Part shown: positions 34,603 through 42,656 of the stretch, piece by piece
Layout: every line of letters begins with the position of its first letter
Position numbering within the stretch: position 1 is the stretch's first letter
DNA from: an uncultured Verrucomicrobiae bacterium
Lineage (GTDB): Bacteria > Verrucomicrobiota > Verrucomicrobiia > JADLBR01 > CALLMV01
Direction of reading: 5' to 3'
NCBI GenBank assembly: GCA_938005615.1
Contig: CALLMV010000004.1
Location: forward strand, 1 to 58,828
Length of the DNA stretch: 58,828 bases
Translations under genes and position numbers: made by a program
Notes under the pieces: generated by a model
Seen by the model: the letters and a program-made list of their open reading frames with translations, nothing else
Told to the model about the DNA's origin: nothing
Databases searched by the model: none

Positions 34603-35946
34603 ATGAAACGGAGGAACTTTCTGAAAATGCTCTGTGCCACATTTGCGGCTGGCACATTAGTTCCTTTCTCGGCTAGTGCCCAATCATCGCGTAGCCGCCG
34701 CGTGATAATCATCGGCGCGGGCATTTCCGGTCTGGCAGCCAACGATGTCCTTCGACGCGCCGGCTGGTAAACGATCCTCCTCGAAGCCCGCGATCGCATT
34801 GGTGAGCGCATCTGGACGAATCCCCAAGGTCTGGACCTCGGCGCAAGCTGGATCCACGGCAAAACGGGCAACCCCTTGATGAATCTGGTGGCTGCCACCT
34901 CAACGCCCACATTTTCTTTTAACTACGAAAATATGTGGCGTTACAACTCCAGTGGTGCCCTCTCTGATCGTGCTGACAGCCAGATCGAAAGCGACATGGA
35001 GAAAATCGAAAATGCCATCGCTCGCGCCCAGCATAACGCAAGAAATTCTGATTCCCTTAAGCCCACTGTGGATAGAGCCATCGCAAGCTTGCCCGCCTCG
35101 CGGCAAAATGGGGCACGTTATGCCGTTAACACAAATCTGATTCACGAATACGCCGCAGATCCGGCGCGGCTATCGCTCGCATACTTCGACGCAGGTGCCG
35201 AGCAGAGAGGCGGTGACCTACTCCTGTCCGCGGGCTACAGCAGCATTTTTGGCGCGCTTTCCTCGGCTTCGGAACTTCATCTCAGTTGTGTTGTCTCACG
35301 CATCTCGCATACAGGCACCGGCGTCACAGTCACCACCAACAAGGGCAATTTCACGGCGGATGCCGCCAGCGTCACACTGCCATTAGGTGTGCTCAAAGCG
35401 GGCAAAGTTGTTTTCAGCCCTGCGCTTCCGTCCTCGCATCAAAACGCCATCAACCGTCTTGGCCACGGCACACTCAACAAAATTTACCTCGAATTTCCTC
35501 GAGTGGCGTGGCCTGAATCACCCCACCTCTTTGGTTATGTGGGAGACGGCTGGTGGGAAGAATGGGTAAACCTCTACCCCGTCACCAGGCGGCCGATTCT
35601 TCTCGGATTCAACGCAGGGGCATTGGCAGAAAGTTCCGAGTCCCGCCCCGATGCCCAACTTGCCGAATTGGCCATGCGCGTGCTGAGAAACATGTTTGGC
35701 CGCTCACTCCCTAATCCAGTGCGAGTCACAGCCACGCGCTGGAAGAGAGATCCCTTCTCACTAGGTTCCTATTCCAGTTGGGCACCGGGCAGCACCCCCG
35801 GCGATCGCAGTGCGCTTGTAGCCCCGATCTCACCGCGCCTACTGCTCGCAGGAGAGGCCTGCTCCCGAGATCACCCAGCCACAGTTCATGGTGCATACTC
35901 CAGCGGCCTGATTTCTTCTCATCACATACTAAAGGACTCTCTTTAG
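34603..35946 (+). pseudogene. Flavin amine oxidase broken by an in-frame stop codon
   Basis: Translation from ATG 34603 begins with a twin-arginine-type signal (MKRRNFLKMLCATFAAGTLV, then PFSASA) and the FAD-binding motif RVIIIGAGISGLAANDVLRRAGW. TAA at 34768-34770 (codon 56) then interrupts it. The same frame resumes at once with TILLEARDRIGERIWT and runs to 35946, including GASWIHGKTGNP, SVTLPLGVLKAGKVVFSPALP and the C-terminal LLLAGEACSRDHPATVHGAY of flavin monoamine oxidases. The stop replaces one residue in the first beta-alpha-beta unit. No frameshift is needed. It could be a recent nonsense mutation, a sequence error or a read-through site. Intact, it would be about 447 residues and exported folded with its FAD. 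Confidence 0.85.
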
Positions 35947-36276
35947 TTACATATAATAAAATTTTTTTTACTGCTTTCCGGTAATTATTTTCCGTTATCG
36001 AAAACGACTTATATAATTCATTGAAGTGAATGTAGATTAACTTCTAATTTATATTCTACTTATTTTATTTGATGGGCACTACTGTATTTTTTTATGGAAT
36101 TTAAAATTTTCCTTGAGCTTATAGCGTTTCAGACTATTATTTAACTGAGGTTTGGTTCCATCATTGACTCACTCCATTGTTCATGTTCTCTCCCTCTCTC
36201 ATTGATGAGTCAAGGTGGGACCCGCCTCGCCTTTTTGTCCGTTGACACCTCTCAACAAATCACAAACCTTTAAAGC
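35947..36276. other. AT-rich spacer with terminator-like hairpin
   Basis: These 330 bases contain no gene. The first two thirds are AT-rich and featureless. Nearer the next gene are a perfect 8-bp inverted pair, TTGACTCA (36164-36171) and TGAGTCAA (36206-36213), and a GC-rich hairpin followed by five Ts (36212-36236). Confidence 0.5.
36212..36236 (+). terminator. Possible leader terminator/attenuator upstream of the 36277 gene
   Basis: AAGGTGGGACCCGCCT can fold into a short GC-rich stem, and the downstream CGCC is followed by TTTTT. The first arm overlaps TGAGTCAA, which pairs with TTGACTCA 42 bases upstream. Mutually exclusive structures, as in attenuators, are therefore possible. Small loop and stem, so this is tentative. 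Confidence 0.3.
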
Positions 36277-36891
36277 ATGACTTCAAACCTTCCCCACATC
36301 AGCATCCTGCTTTTGAGTTTTTTGGTAACAAGCTCAGCTCACTCACAAAAAAATGAATTTGCAGACACTATCAAGAAGGCAAACGAGCAGTTTCAGGCAG
36401 GAAGGCTCTCGGAAGCGGAGCGCCAGCTTCAGTTTGCCCAGCAAATTATCCGTGATCAACGTTCCCTGAACCTCAAGGCCTGTCTTCCGACGGGTTTACC
36501 TGGTTGGAGCATTGAAGAGTCCACTACCGAATCATCCGATTCATCCATTATTGGTTTGGCCCTCATAGGCAATAACGCAACGGCCAAAAGAGTATTCAAA
36601 AATAGCACATCCCGGGTGGAATGCTCCATCAGCTCCGATCCCCCTCTGTTGCAGCAATTCGCGGCCATCCTCAATTCGCCGCTGATGAACATCGCTAATA
36701 ACAGCCGTTTGGAACAAATTAACGGAGAGGTTTCCCGAGTCACTTACGATGAATCTGAACGCAACGGCGAGCTTTTCTTGATTTACGGTTCCCGGTTCTT
36801 GATCAATGTCAAAGGTACTGACATCAGCCGTGCAGATCTCGTGGAATTCGCAAAAAAATTCGATTTTGCGACCCTGAGCTCGCTTAAGTAG
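36277..36891 (+). CDS. Exported hypothetical protein
   Basis: This 204-residue protein has a signal peptide (MTSNLPHISILLLSFLVTSS, cleavage near AHSQ). Next comes a helical segment that could form a TPR-like hairpin (ADTIKKANEQFQAGRLSEAERQLQFAQQII). The second half is a small mixed alpha/beta domain (LPTGLPGWSIEES, IGLALIGNNATAKRVFKNSTSRVEC, ELFLIYGSRFLINVKGTDIS). The LPxGLPGW phrase recurs in uncharacterised periplasmic proteins of Gram-negative bacteria. Function unknown, and it stands alone. Confidence 0.65.
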   Translation: MTSNLPHISILLLSFLVTSSAHSQKNEFADTIKKANEQFQAGRLSEAERQLQFAQQIIRDQRSLNLKACLPTGLPGWSIEESTTESSDSSIIGLALIGNNATAKRVFKNSTSRVECSISSDPPLLQQFAAILNSPLMNIANNSRLEQINGEVSRVTYDESERNGELFLIYGSRFLINVKGTDISRADLVEFAKKFDFATLSSLK

Positions 36892-37000
36892 CTAACGTTT
36901 GATAACTCTTTGAAGTCTCGATTTGAGCGTGTAGATTCTTGTGGCGAGCCACACAATCTGTGAAATTGAACCAAAGATGATATTGTAGGACACAGCCAGC

Positions 37001-37668
37001 GTGCAACAGTACCACAGACATCAACTTCCTGATGTGTCATGGCTCGCTTCAGATGTACGGGCAGATCTCCAATCTGCAGTTAGATATCCCTCTTGGCTCT
37101 CGATTCGCTGTCGTAATTGTGACGCGTTGCTGGAGGTCTCAGGCCGATGGAGCAGCAGTTATGCCGATTGTCCGGCTTGCGGATACTACAATCCGCTTCC
37201 CTCCTTTCAAGCCGTGGGTCTCACTGTACGCACTTGTCATGTTTGCGGAACAACCGTTTCTTTTTCAGGAGAAAGAGTGACCAAGACCGTCGCTGTCCGG
37301 CTTGTGGCACATGGATAAACCGCGCAGTATCCACTAATCACGTGCAAGGTTTCTTGCAGTGTGATGAGTTCACGCAACACACAGAAACTCTATCATACCC
37401 TAAATATCAGCCTCTTGTCTGGTTTAAGCCATGGCCCATTTTCGATGAAAATCATAACTTCGAAAGTTATCCCTCACTGAAACAGCATCGAAAAAAATTC
37501 AAGTTTCGCAATCCTTTGGTGCTACTACGGGCTTTGAGAAAAAGTTCCCATCAAAAATCTAAACGAAATTTTTTGGCGGGAAAATTGATTTATTTACTGG
37601 AAAATCAACGGAAAGAACGCCACAAGGCGCGACTTTTTTGGCTGCGCCGACAGATCAGGCAAGATTGA
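37001..37668 (+). pseudogene. Zinc-ribbon protein gene split by a frameshift
   Basis: From GTG 37001 the frame encodes CRNC (C37, C40) and CPAC (C57, C60), a complete zinc ribbon. It then gives CHVC (C79, C82), the first half of a second ribbon, and runs out to a stop at 37318. The matching second half, RRCPACGTWIN, lies in the -1 frame (Cys codon at 37294). That frame continues to 37668 with a basic helical tail (KSSHQKSKRNFLAG, NQRKERHKARLFWLRRQIRQ). A single-base deletion between 37247 and 37293, perhaps in the run TTTCTTTTTC, explains both. It may be a true pseudogene, programmed frameshifting or a sequence error. Function unknown. Confidence 0.65.
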
Positions 37669-37704
37669 AAAAATCGTTCTCGGCAGAGATTTCTAGTGCG
37701 CACT

Positions 37705-38229
37705 TTAAGGGGATTTTTCCAAAATACGCTTCAATTCCCTCAGCACGACTTCCGGGTTGATATAGTCTGCACCATTACGGCCTGCTAGCTCCGTACCCTG
37801 CTCGTCAACCACCACAAGATAAGGGATACCTTCTGAGCTCAATTCTTCAACCAGGGGAATTTGTGCTCCGTACCTAAGTGCGGGAAAGGTCATTTTACCC
37901 CATTTCATGTACTCAAGCATGGATTTTTCGTTTTTATCGTAACTGACAAAGATCAGTTCGAAAATGTCGTGGGCCTTGGCAAGTTTCTGGTATTGCTCGA
38001 CAAGTTGAGGGGTAAACCGTCGGCACGGCGGGCACCAATGTGCAGAGTAATACAGAGCGATAATTTTTTTACCCTGCAATGCTCCTTCATCTAGATCTGT
38101 GATGATTTCCTTTTCAGGGTCGAATTTTACCAGGTTCTGACCTAGCTCAGTTATAAAGCTGCCAGCACATAAGACCGGTGTCACAGCGATCAAGAATGAT
38201 AAAAAAGTGTAAAACTTCACACTGCACAT
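37705..38229 (-). CDS. Exported thioredoxin-like protein (nucleoredoxin/tryparedoxin type)
   Basis: This is a thiol-disulfide protein with a signal peptide (MCSVKFYTFLSFLIAVTPVL) and the motif IIALYYSAHWCPPCRRFTP (redox cysteines 66 and 69 counting from ATG 38229). FVSYDKNEKSMLEYM, then WGKMTFPALRYG, and GIPYLVVVDEQGTELAG match the nucleoredoxin/tryparedoxin branch. I chose ATG 38229 because the upstream alternative is a TTG (38253) overlapping the recombinase stop. Being exported, it probably acts in periplasmic disulfide reduction or repair. It follows the xer gene with a 20-bp gap. Confidence 0.85.
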   Translation of the reverse strand: MCSVKFYTFLSFLIAVTPVLCAGSFITELGQNLVKFDPEKEIITDLDEGALQGKKIIALYYSAHWCPPCRRFTPQLVEQYQKLAKAHDIFELIFVSYDKNEKSMLEYMKWGKMTFPALRYGAQIPLVEELSSEGIPYLVVVDEQGTELAGRNGADYINPEVVLRELKRILEKSP

Positions 38230-38249
38230 TGGCACGAGCTTATTAAACG

Positions 38250-39167
38250 TCAATCATCAGTCTTACCTGATCTGGGATGGTGATGGGCGTGTACTCGCGC
38301 CAATGCGGACTCTTCTGTATGTGTGTAAACTTGTGTGGTCGTAATGCTCGCATGTCCGAGCATTTCCTGTATGGCCCTCAAGTCGGCCCCACCACGCAGA
38401 AGATGAGTCGCGAAACTATGTCGCAACACATGCGGGTGGATAGGCTGCTGGATGCCGGCTTCCTTTGCCTTAGCAACCACAATACCCCAAATACGTTCAC
38501 GAGTTAGACCTCGCCCGTGCCGGCCAAGAAAAACTTCTCCACAGGGCTTGCGGCCGAGTAACAACGGACGGCCCTTTTCTAAATACGCTACCATCGCAGA
38601 TGCGGCTTTGCGTCCCAAGGGCACAACACGTTCCTTGGATCCCTTGCCGATGACTCGCACCACACTTTCAGAGAGTTTGACATTTTCCATTAACAATCCC
38701 GCAACCTCGCTGACACGCAATCCGCTCGAGTAGAGTAATTCCAACAAAGCTTTATCGCGCATACCTAACGGTGTGTCGGGATAATGCATTTCAAGCAATC
38801 GGTTCATCACACCCGGGGGGACAGTTTTCGGCAGTGGTTTATCGAGCTGGGGCAGGTCAAGGCGTGCAGCAGGATTTGCGCAGTTTTTTTGAATCGAATA
38901 CCAGGCAAAGAACCGGCGTATGGCATTAACCACAATTTTCAATCCCGCAGGTCTGCGCCCGTTCGCAGCTTCTTGTGAAATAAATTTTTCTAAGTGGTCT
39001 TGGTGAAAAGAACTCACATCCACTTCGGGAAAAGCCGCAAAAAGCCGTGTTAACATGCGCCGGTTTAAATCCACGTAACTGGAGGATAATCCGCACTCCA
39101 CCTCCAGAAAATTACAGAAGTCCACGACGGGCTGCGGAATCTCGATCAAAGTGTGAGAAGATAACAC
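38250..39167 (-). CDS. xerD: Tyrosine recombinase XerD/XerC
   Basis: This is a 305-residue site-specific recombinase that resolves chromosome dimers at dif with FtsK. It has an N-terminal SAM-like DNA-binding domain (VDFCNFLEVECGLSSSYVDLN) and the catalytic domain. The active-site residues are present: Arg in SSGLRVSEVAGL, Lys in VIGKGSKERVVPLG, H-x-x-R in HPHVLRHSFATHLL, His in LGHASITTTQ and Tyr in VYTH. Length and the absence of mobile-element context favour the housekeeping XerC/XerD type over an integrase. Its start is 71 bp from the divergent thrB gene. Which of the two paralogues it is cannot be told here. Confidence 0.88.
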   Translation of the reverse strand: MLSSHTLIEIPQPVVDFCNFLEVECGLSSSYVDLNRRMLTRLFAAFPEVDVSSFHQDHLEKFISQEAANGRRPAGLKIVVNAIRRFFAWYSIQKNCANPAARLDLPQLDKPLPKTVPPGVMNRLLEMHYPDTPLGMRDKALLELLYSSGLRVSEVAGLLMENVKLSESVVRVIGKGSKERVVPLGRKAASAMVAYLEKGRPLLLGRKPCGEVFLGRHGRGLTRERIWGIVVAKAKEAGIQQPIHPHVLRHSFATHLLRGGADLRAIQEMLGHASITTTQVYTHTEESALARVHAHHHPRSGKTDD

Positions 39168-39237
39168 GATGTTAACTCCTTTGAAAAGAACGTGATTTTC
39201 CGTGCCCAGAATTCATTTTGAGCTAAACCATCATGGG

Positions 39238-40101
39238 ATGAGCAGCAAAACAAAAGATGTATTTTCTCTACGTGTGCCCGGAACAACTTCCAACTTCGGT
39301 CCGGGTTTTGACGCTTTCGGCTGTGCACTGTCCATTTTCAACAACGTCACAGTCCGCAGAAGCAACCGTTTGCCCAGCAATTCGCTGCCCGATCAGGCCT
39401 CTGCCGCAGTAGCTGCTGCGGCAAACACAGAGTCATTTGCCGTAGATGTCAGCGTAAGCGGTGACGTTCCCCAAGCACGGGGCCTGGGCAGCAGCGTGAC
39501 AATACGCGCCGCAGTCGTCCATGCTGTAAATTACTTTCTCGGTTATCCTTTGACTCTCGAAGAATGTCTAAAGATTGTTTGCGATCTTGAGGGGCATCCA
39601 GATAACGCAACACCTGCCTTCCTTGGTGGTTTTACCATTTGCTGTGGCCAAAAAATTTTTCAGACGCCCGTCTCCAAAGAACTCAAATTTGTGATTGTCG
39701 TTCCAGACTTTGAGGTGCGTACAGAAAAAGCAAGACGGCTGCTGCCAGAAAAAATCACACTCAAAGATGCAGTAGAAAATGTACGCCACGCAGCGTTGAT
39801 AGCCTCAGCGTTTGCCACAGGGCACTACAGGCTATTAAACGAAGCTTTTCAGGATCTTTTTCATGAACCGTACCGAAAAAAACTGATCCCTGCATTTGAT
39901 GAACTAAAAGACGCTGCAAATCGTCTCGGCAGTCTCGGTTTTTTTCTGAGCGGTTCTGGTTCTACCGTAATCGCACTCACAGACTCAGCGTCAACCTCAC
40001 GCCTCTTGCAAAAGAAATTGCCTGCCATCTGGAAAAACAAAAGAGTGCAATCTTTCAGCAAGGTGCTGACGGCACACAACGAACCTCTCTCTATTCAGTA
40101 A
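39238..40101 (+). CDS. thrB: Homoserine kinase
   Basis: This enzyme phosphorylates homoserine in threonine biosynthesis and belongs to the GHMP kinase family. From ATG 39238 it has 287 residues, close to the family norm. A GTG at 39202 would add 12 residues. Motifs: VPGTTSNFGPGFDAFGCAL at the N terminus, the GHMP ATP loop ARGLGSSVTIRAAVVHAVNYFL, DLEGHPDNATPAFLGGFTIC and the C-terminal GFFLSGSGSTVIAL. It stands alone between xerD (divergent) and a convergent membrane-protein gene. thrC is not in the window. Confidence 0.9.
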   Translation: MSSKTKDVFSLRVPGTTSNFGPGFDAFGCALSIFNNVTVRRSNRLPSNSLPDQASAAVAAAANTESFAVDVSVSGDVPQARGLGSSVTIRAAVVHAVNYFLGYPLTLEECLKIVCDLEGHPDNATPAFLGGFTICCGQKIFQTPVSKELKFVIVVPDFEVRTEKARRLLPEKITLKDAVENVRHAALIASAFATGHYRLLNEAFQDLFHEPYRKKLIPAFDELKDAANRLGSLGFFLSGSGSTVIALTDSASTSRLLQKKLPAIWKNKRVQSFSKVLTAHNEPLSIQ

Positions 40102-40126
40102 GCTTTAAACAGGATCCACTTCTTAG

Positions 40127-40636
40127 TTATTGCTGAGTTGCACTTTCCAGCCGTTCACGACGTTCGACACCCCTGTCGATGGCCTTCTCACTAGCTTTAA
40201 AACCGGCTGTTGCAGCATTAAAGGCAATCACCCCGACAAATGCCACGACAAGACCGACAAGCCACGAACCAAGAGCCGACATGTATTTGCTTCTACACAA
40301 GAATGCGACTAATGGAACCCCCACCAAGACCAGGCCAATAAAAGCTCCGGCCGATTTAAGAATGATTTGTCCCATGTCACCGGACACTGATTTAGAAAGC
40401 AGGGTCACTGCTAGCGTAGAACCACCCAACATAGCACCACCACCAAGTATCGTCGCCACCAAAGCACCGAAGAACGAAGGAAAACCCGCATTCATTACGT
40501 TAAGGCTAAACTTTAAAGAGTATGCCGCAAAAATGACCGCAATCCCTAAAGCCACCCACATAAAAATGGACTGGCTGGGCTGCATGAGTGCTTGACGAAG
40601 GATGTCTGTAGCAAGTTGCGGAAAGCTGGCATTCAT
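40127..40636 (-). CDS. Four-helix hypothetical membrane protein
   Basis: This 169-residue protein has four hydrophobic segments (SIFMWVALGIAVIFAAYSL, FFGALVATILGGGAMLGGST, KSAGAFIGLVLVGVPLVAFL, ALGSWLVGLVVAFVGVIAF). Its C-terminal tail is charged (KASEKAIDRGVERRERLESATQQ). No recognised family. Its ATG is 107 bp from the divergent folB start, and its 3' end converges with thrB 25 bp away. Confidence 0.6.
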   Translation of the reverse strand: MNASFPQLATDILRQALMQPSQSIFMWVALGIAVIFAAYSLKFSLNVMNAGFPSFFGALVATILGGGAMLGGSTLAVTLLSKSVSGDMGQIILKSAGAFIGLVLVGVPLVAFLCRSKYMSALGSWLVGLVVAFVGVIAFNAATAGFKASEKAIDRGVERRERLESATQQ

Positions 40637-40743
40637 GATCTATGTTCCTTTCGTCCGGCAAACTTGTCAACCCGGCAATATAAGTGCATAAGAATTCTGA
40701 CCACACCCGAAAGCTTGAAAACAATTAACCATCAAATCCGGAA

Positions 40744-41085
40744 ATGAGTTTTTCAATCACAATAGACGAACTCGAAGTTTGGGCACGAGTCGGAGTAAGT
40801 GAAGAAGAAATCTCTTGGCCACAACGGTTACTTGTAAGCGTCACTTTACCAGCTCCAGCACCTAGAGAAGACGATATCTCGACTGCACTTAATTATTCCA
40901 AAATCGTTGAAACAATTAATATTACCGTGCAAAAAACCCGGCACAGACTTCTCGAAACTCTTGCCCAGACACTCTTTCAAGCTATAAACGACGCGCACAA
41001 CACCCGCCCAGAAATAATCGTTATCAAGAAATTTGTTATCCCCTCCTGCCGTGCGGTTGTGGTAACTCTTCGCTCTTCACCGTAA
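40744..41085 (+). CDS. folB: Dihydroneopterin aldolase
   Basis: This enzyme cleaves 7,8-dihydroneopterin to 6-hydroxymethyl-dihydropterin and glycolaldehyde in folate synthesis. The 113-residue protein shows IDELEVWARVGVSEEEISWPQRLLVSVTL, LNYSKIVETI, the Glu-containing RHRLLETLAQTLFQAI that binds the pterin, and a late lysine (IVIKKFVIPSC) in the usual place. Size and pattern are standard. It is followed 10 bp later by the hybrid kinase gene, with which it is probably co-transcribed. folK and folP are not nearby. Confidence 0.88.
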   Translation: MSFSITIDELEVWARVGVSEEEISWPQRLLVSVTLPAPAPREDDISTALNYSKIVETINITVQKTRHRLLETLAQTLFQAINDAHNTRPEIIVIKKFVIPSCRAVVVTLRSSP

Positions 41086-41095
41086 ACAACCACAC

Positions 41096-42580
41096 ATGAA
41101 TACACCGCTGGTCGCAATACTAATTAATGGCGAAGGGAGAATCTCCTCACTGATAGATCAAAATTTCCTGAAAAACTACAAATTAGAAGCACAGCAACTG
41201 CTCGAAAAAACCACCGAGCAACTACCCAAATCACCCATATCTTCTCTCATCCATAACATCACCAGCTTAGTCAGAGAACGCCCCGAACCTCTTCGACTCA
41301 CTACTCAGCTGGAAAGCTCCACGGGTCCTCGTACGCTCGATGCTCTGGCGTGGCCCTCAACAATCGGCGACCACACCATTCACCTCTCTCTCTGCGATAC
41401 AACCCAGGAGCGTCGTGCGGCTGAAGAAGCCGTTCGCCAGGAAAAAATCAACTCACTTTCTTCCCTTTCTCGCGGAGTCGCCCACTCTATAAACAACGCA
41501 CTTGTAGGCATTATTGGTCATGCCGCCTTGGCCGAACAAACGCTGCCTCCGTATCACGCGGCACGCTTTAATATCGAGCAATTGCTCAAGGCAGCCGACC
41601 AGATAACTGAACTTGCCTCACAGCTCATGATCTACGCAGGCAACCACGATGCCTCGCTCCGCCGTGCCAACCTCGCCCACGTCATCAAAGAAAACCTACC
41701 CCTCCTGCAGGCAGTACTTCCCGGACACGTCAAAATTCACATCGAGGAACTTTCCGAGGATGCCCCAAACGTTATGTTGGATATAAAGATCCTTCAGCAG
41801 GGACTTATGGCCACCATCTCCGCGGTCGCCAGTTCAGTCTCTGCAGACTCTTCGGCTGAAATCTCCCTCCGTGTCAAACCCGAAGTGATCGTAGAGGATG
41901 CCGACGAGGTCCTTACACTTATCGGCAAAATCCCGCCCGGCTCCTATGCCCTGCTTCACTTGAGCTTACCCGGGGGTCACGTCAAGGCCAGTGACCTACG
42001 TCAATGGTTCGATCCATTTTTCCATGCCCGCCAAAACGCTTCGGTCATCGGTCCGGCCGCACTGCTAGCAGCAACACGCCTTCACAATGGCGGGCTTAAC
42101 GCGTATGTGGATTACCTTAAAACTCTTCACATTCGCGTGCTCCTGCCCGAAGCAACACTCCAAGAACAAGAACAAGAAGCACCTCAACCCCTCATTGAAT
42201 TCAAGCCCGAAGGGATTGCACTGATCATCGATGATGAACAAGCCGTCCGAGACGTTGCGCGCGAGATGCTCACCCAGCTTGGCTTTGAAGTCCTCGCGGC
42301 AGAAACAGGAGAAGCAGGTCTCGAGCTCGCCACTAAACACATCGAAAAACTTTCTCTTGTGGTCCTCGATCTTCACATGCCCAGCCTAGGCGGCGCGGAA
42401 ACATTCCGCGGCCTCCGTCTCGTCCAGCCCAACCTTCGCATCCTCATCTCCTCCGGATACAGCAAAAACGAAGCTATGCGCCAGTTTCCCAACACCGAGG
42501 GCACGGCCTTCCTTCAAAAGCCCTACCGGATCCCGGAACTCGAGGCTGCCGTGCGCGAACTCTTCACCCGCAGATTGTGA
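41096..42580 (+). CDS. Histidine-kinase-like/receiver hybrid with degenerate ATPase domain
   Basis: This 494-residue cytoplasmic protein has no membrane helix. The first ~110 residues look PAS-like. A dimerisation/phosphotransfer helix carries H130 in LSRGVAHSINNALVGIIGH, a good H box. In the following ATPase-like region (~220-350) the asparagine N box, DxGxG G1 and GxGLGL G2 motifs cannot be found (QQGLMATISAVASS, LSLPGGHVKASDL and ASVIGPAALLAATRLHNGG occupy those places). The C-terminal receiver (~373-490) is intact: D379, D380, phospho-acceptor D425 (VVLDLHMPSLGG) and K475 (FLQKPYRIP). It probably works as a phosphotransfer or regulatory protein rather than a kinase. Confidence 0.8.
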   Translation: MNTPLVAILINGEGRISSLIDQNFLKNYKLEAQQLLEKTTEQLPKSPISSLIHNITSLVRERPEPLRLTTQLESSTGPRTLDALAWPSTIGDHTIHLSLCDTTQERRAAEEAVRQEKINSLSSLSRGVAHSINNALVGIIGHAALAEQTLPPYHAARFNIEQLLKAADQITELASQLMIYAGNHDASLRRANLAHVIKENLPLLQAVLPGHVKIHIEELSEDAPNVMLDIKILQQGLMATISAVASSVSADSSAEISLRVKPEVIVEDADEVLTLIGKIPPGSYALLHLSLPGGHVKASDLRQWFDPFFHARQNASVIGPAALLAATRLHNGGLNAYVDYLKTLHIRVLLPEATLQEQEQEAPQPLIEFKPEGIALIIDDEQAVRDVAREMLTQLGFEVLAAETGEAGLELATKHIEKLSLVVLDLHMPSLGGAETFRGLRLVQPNLRILISSGYSKNEAMRQFPNTEGTAFLQKPYRIPELEAAVRELFTRRL

Positions 42581-42656
42581 GCAGCATTCTGCCAAGCTAT
42601 TTCTCAGCAACTCGCCCCTTGTCACCAACCCCTGAGTTGCAGGTAACATAACTGCG

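Noticed and set aside
42644-42656. GGTAACATA just upstream of pyrC as another copy of the xylB operator
   Set aside because: Only one half-site is present, with no complementary arm nearby.
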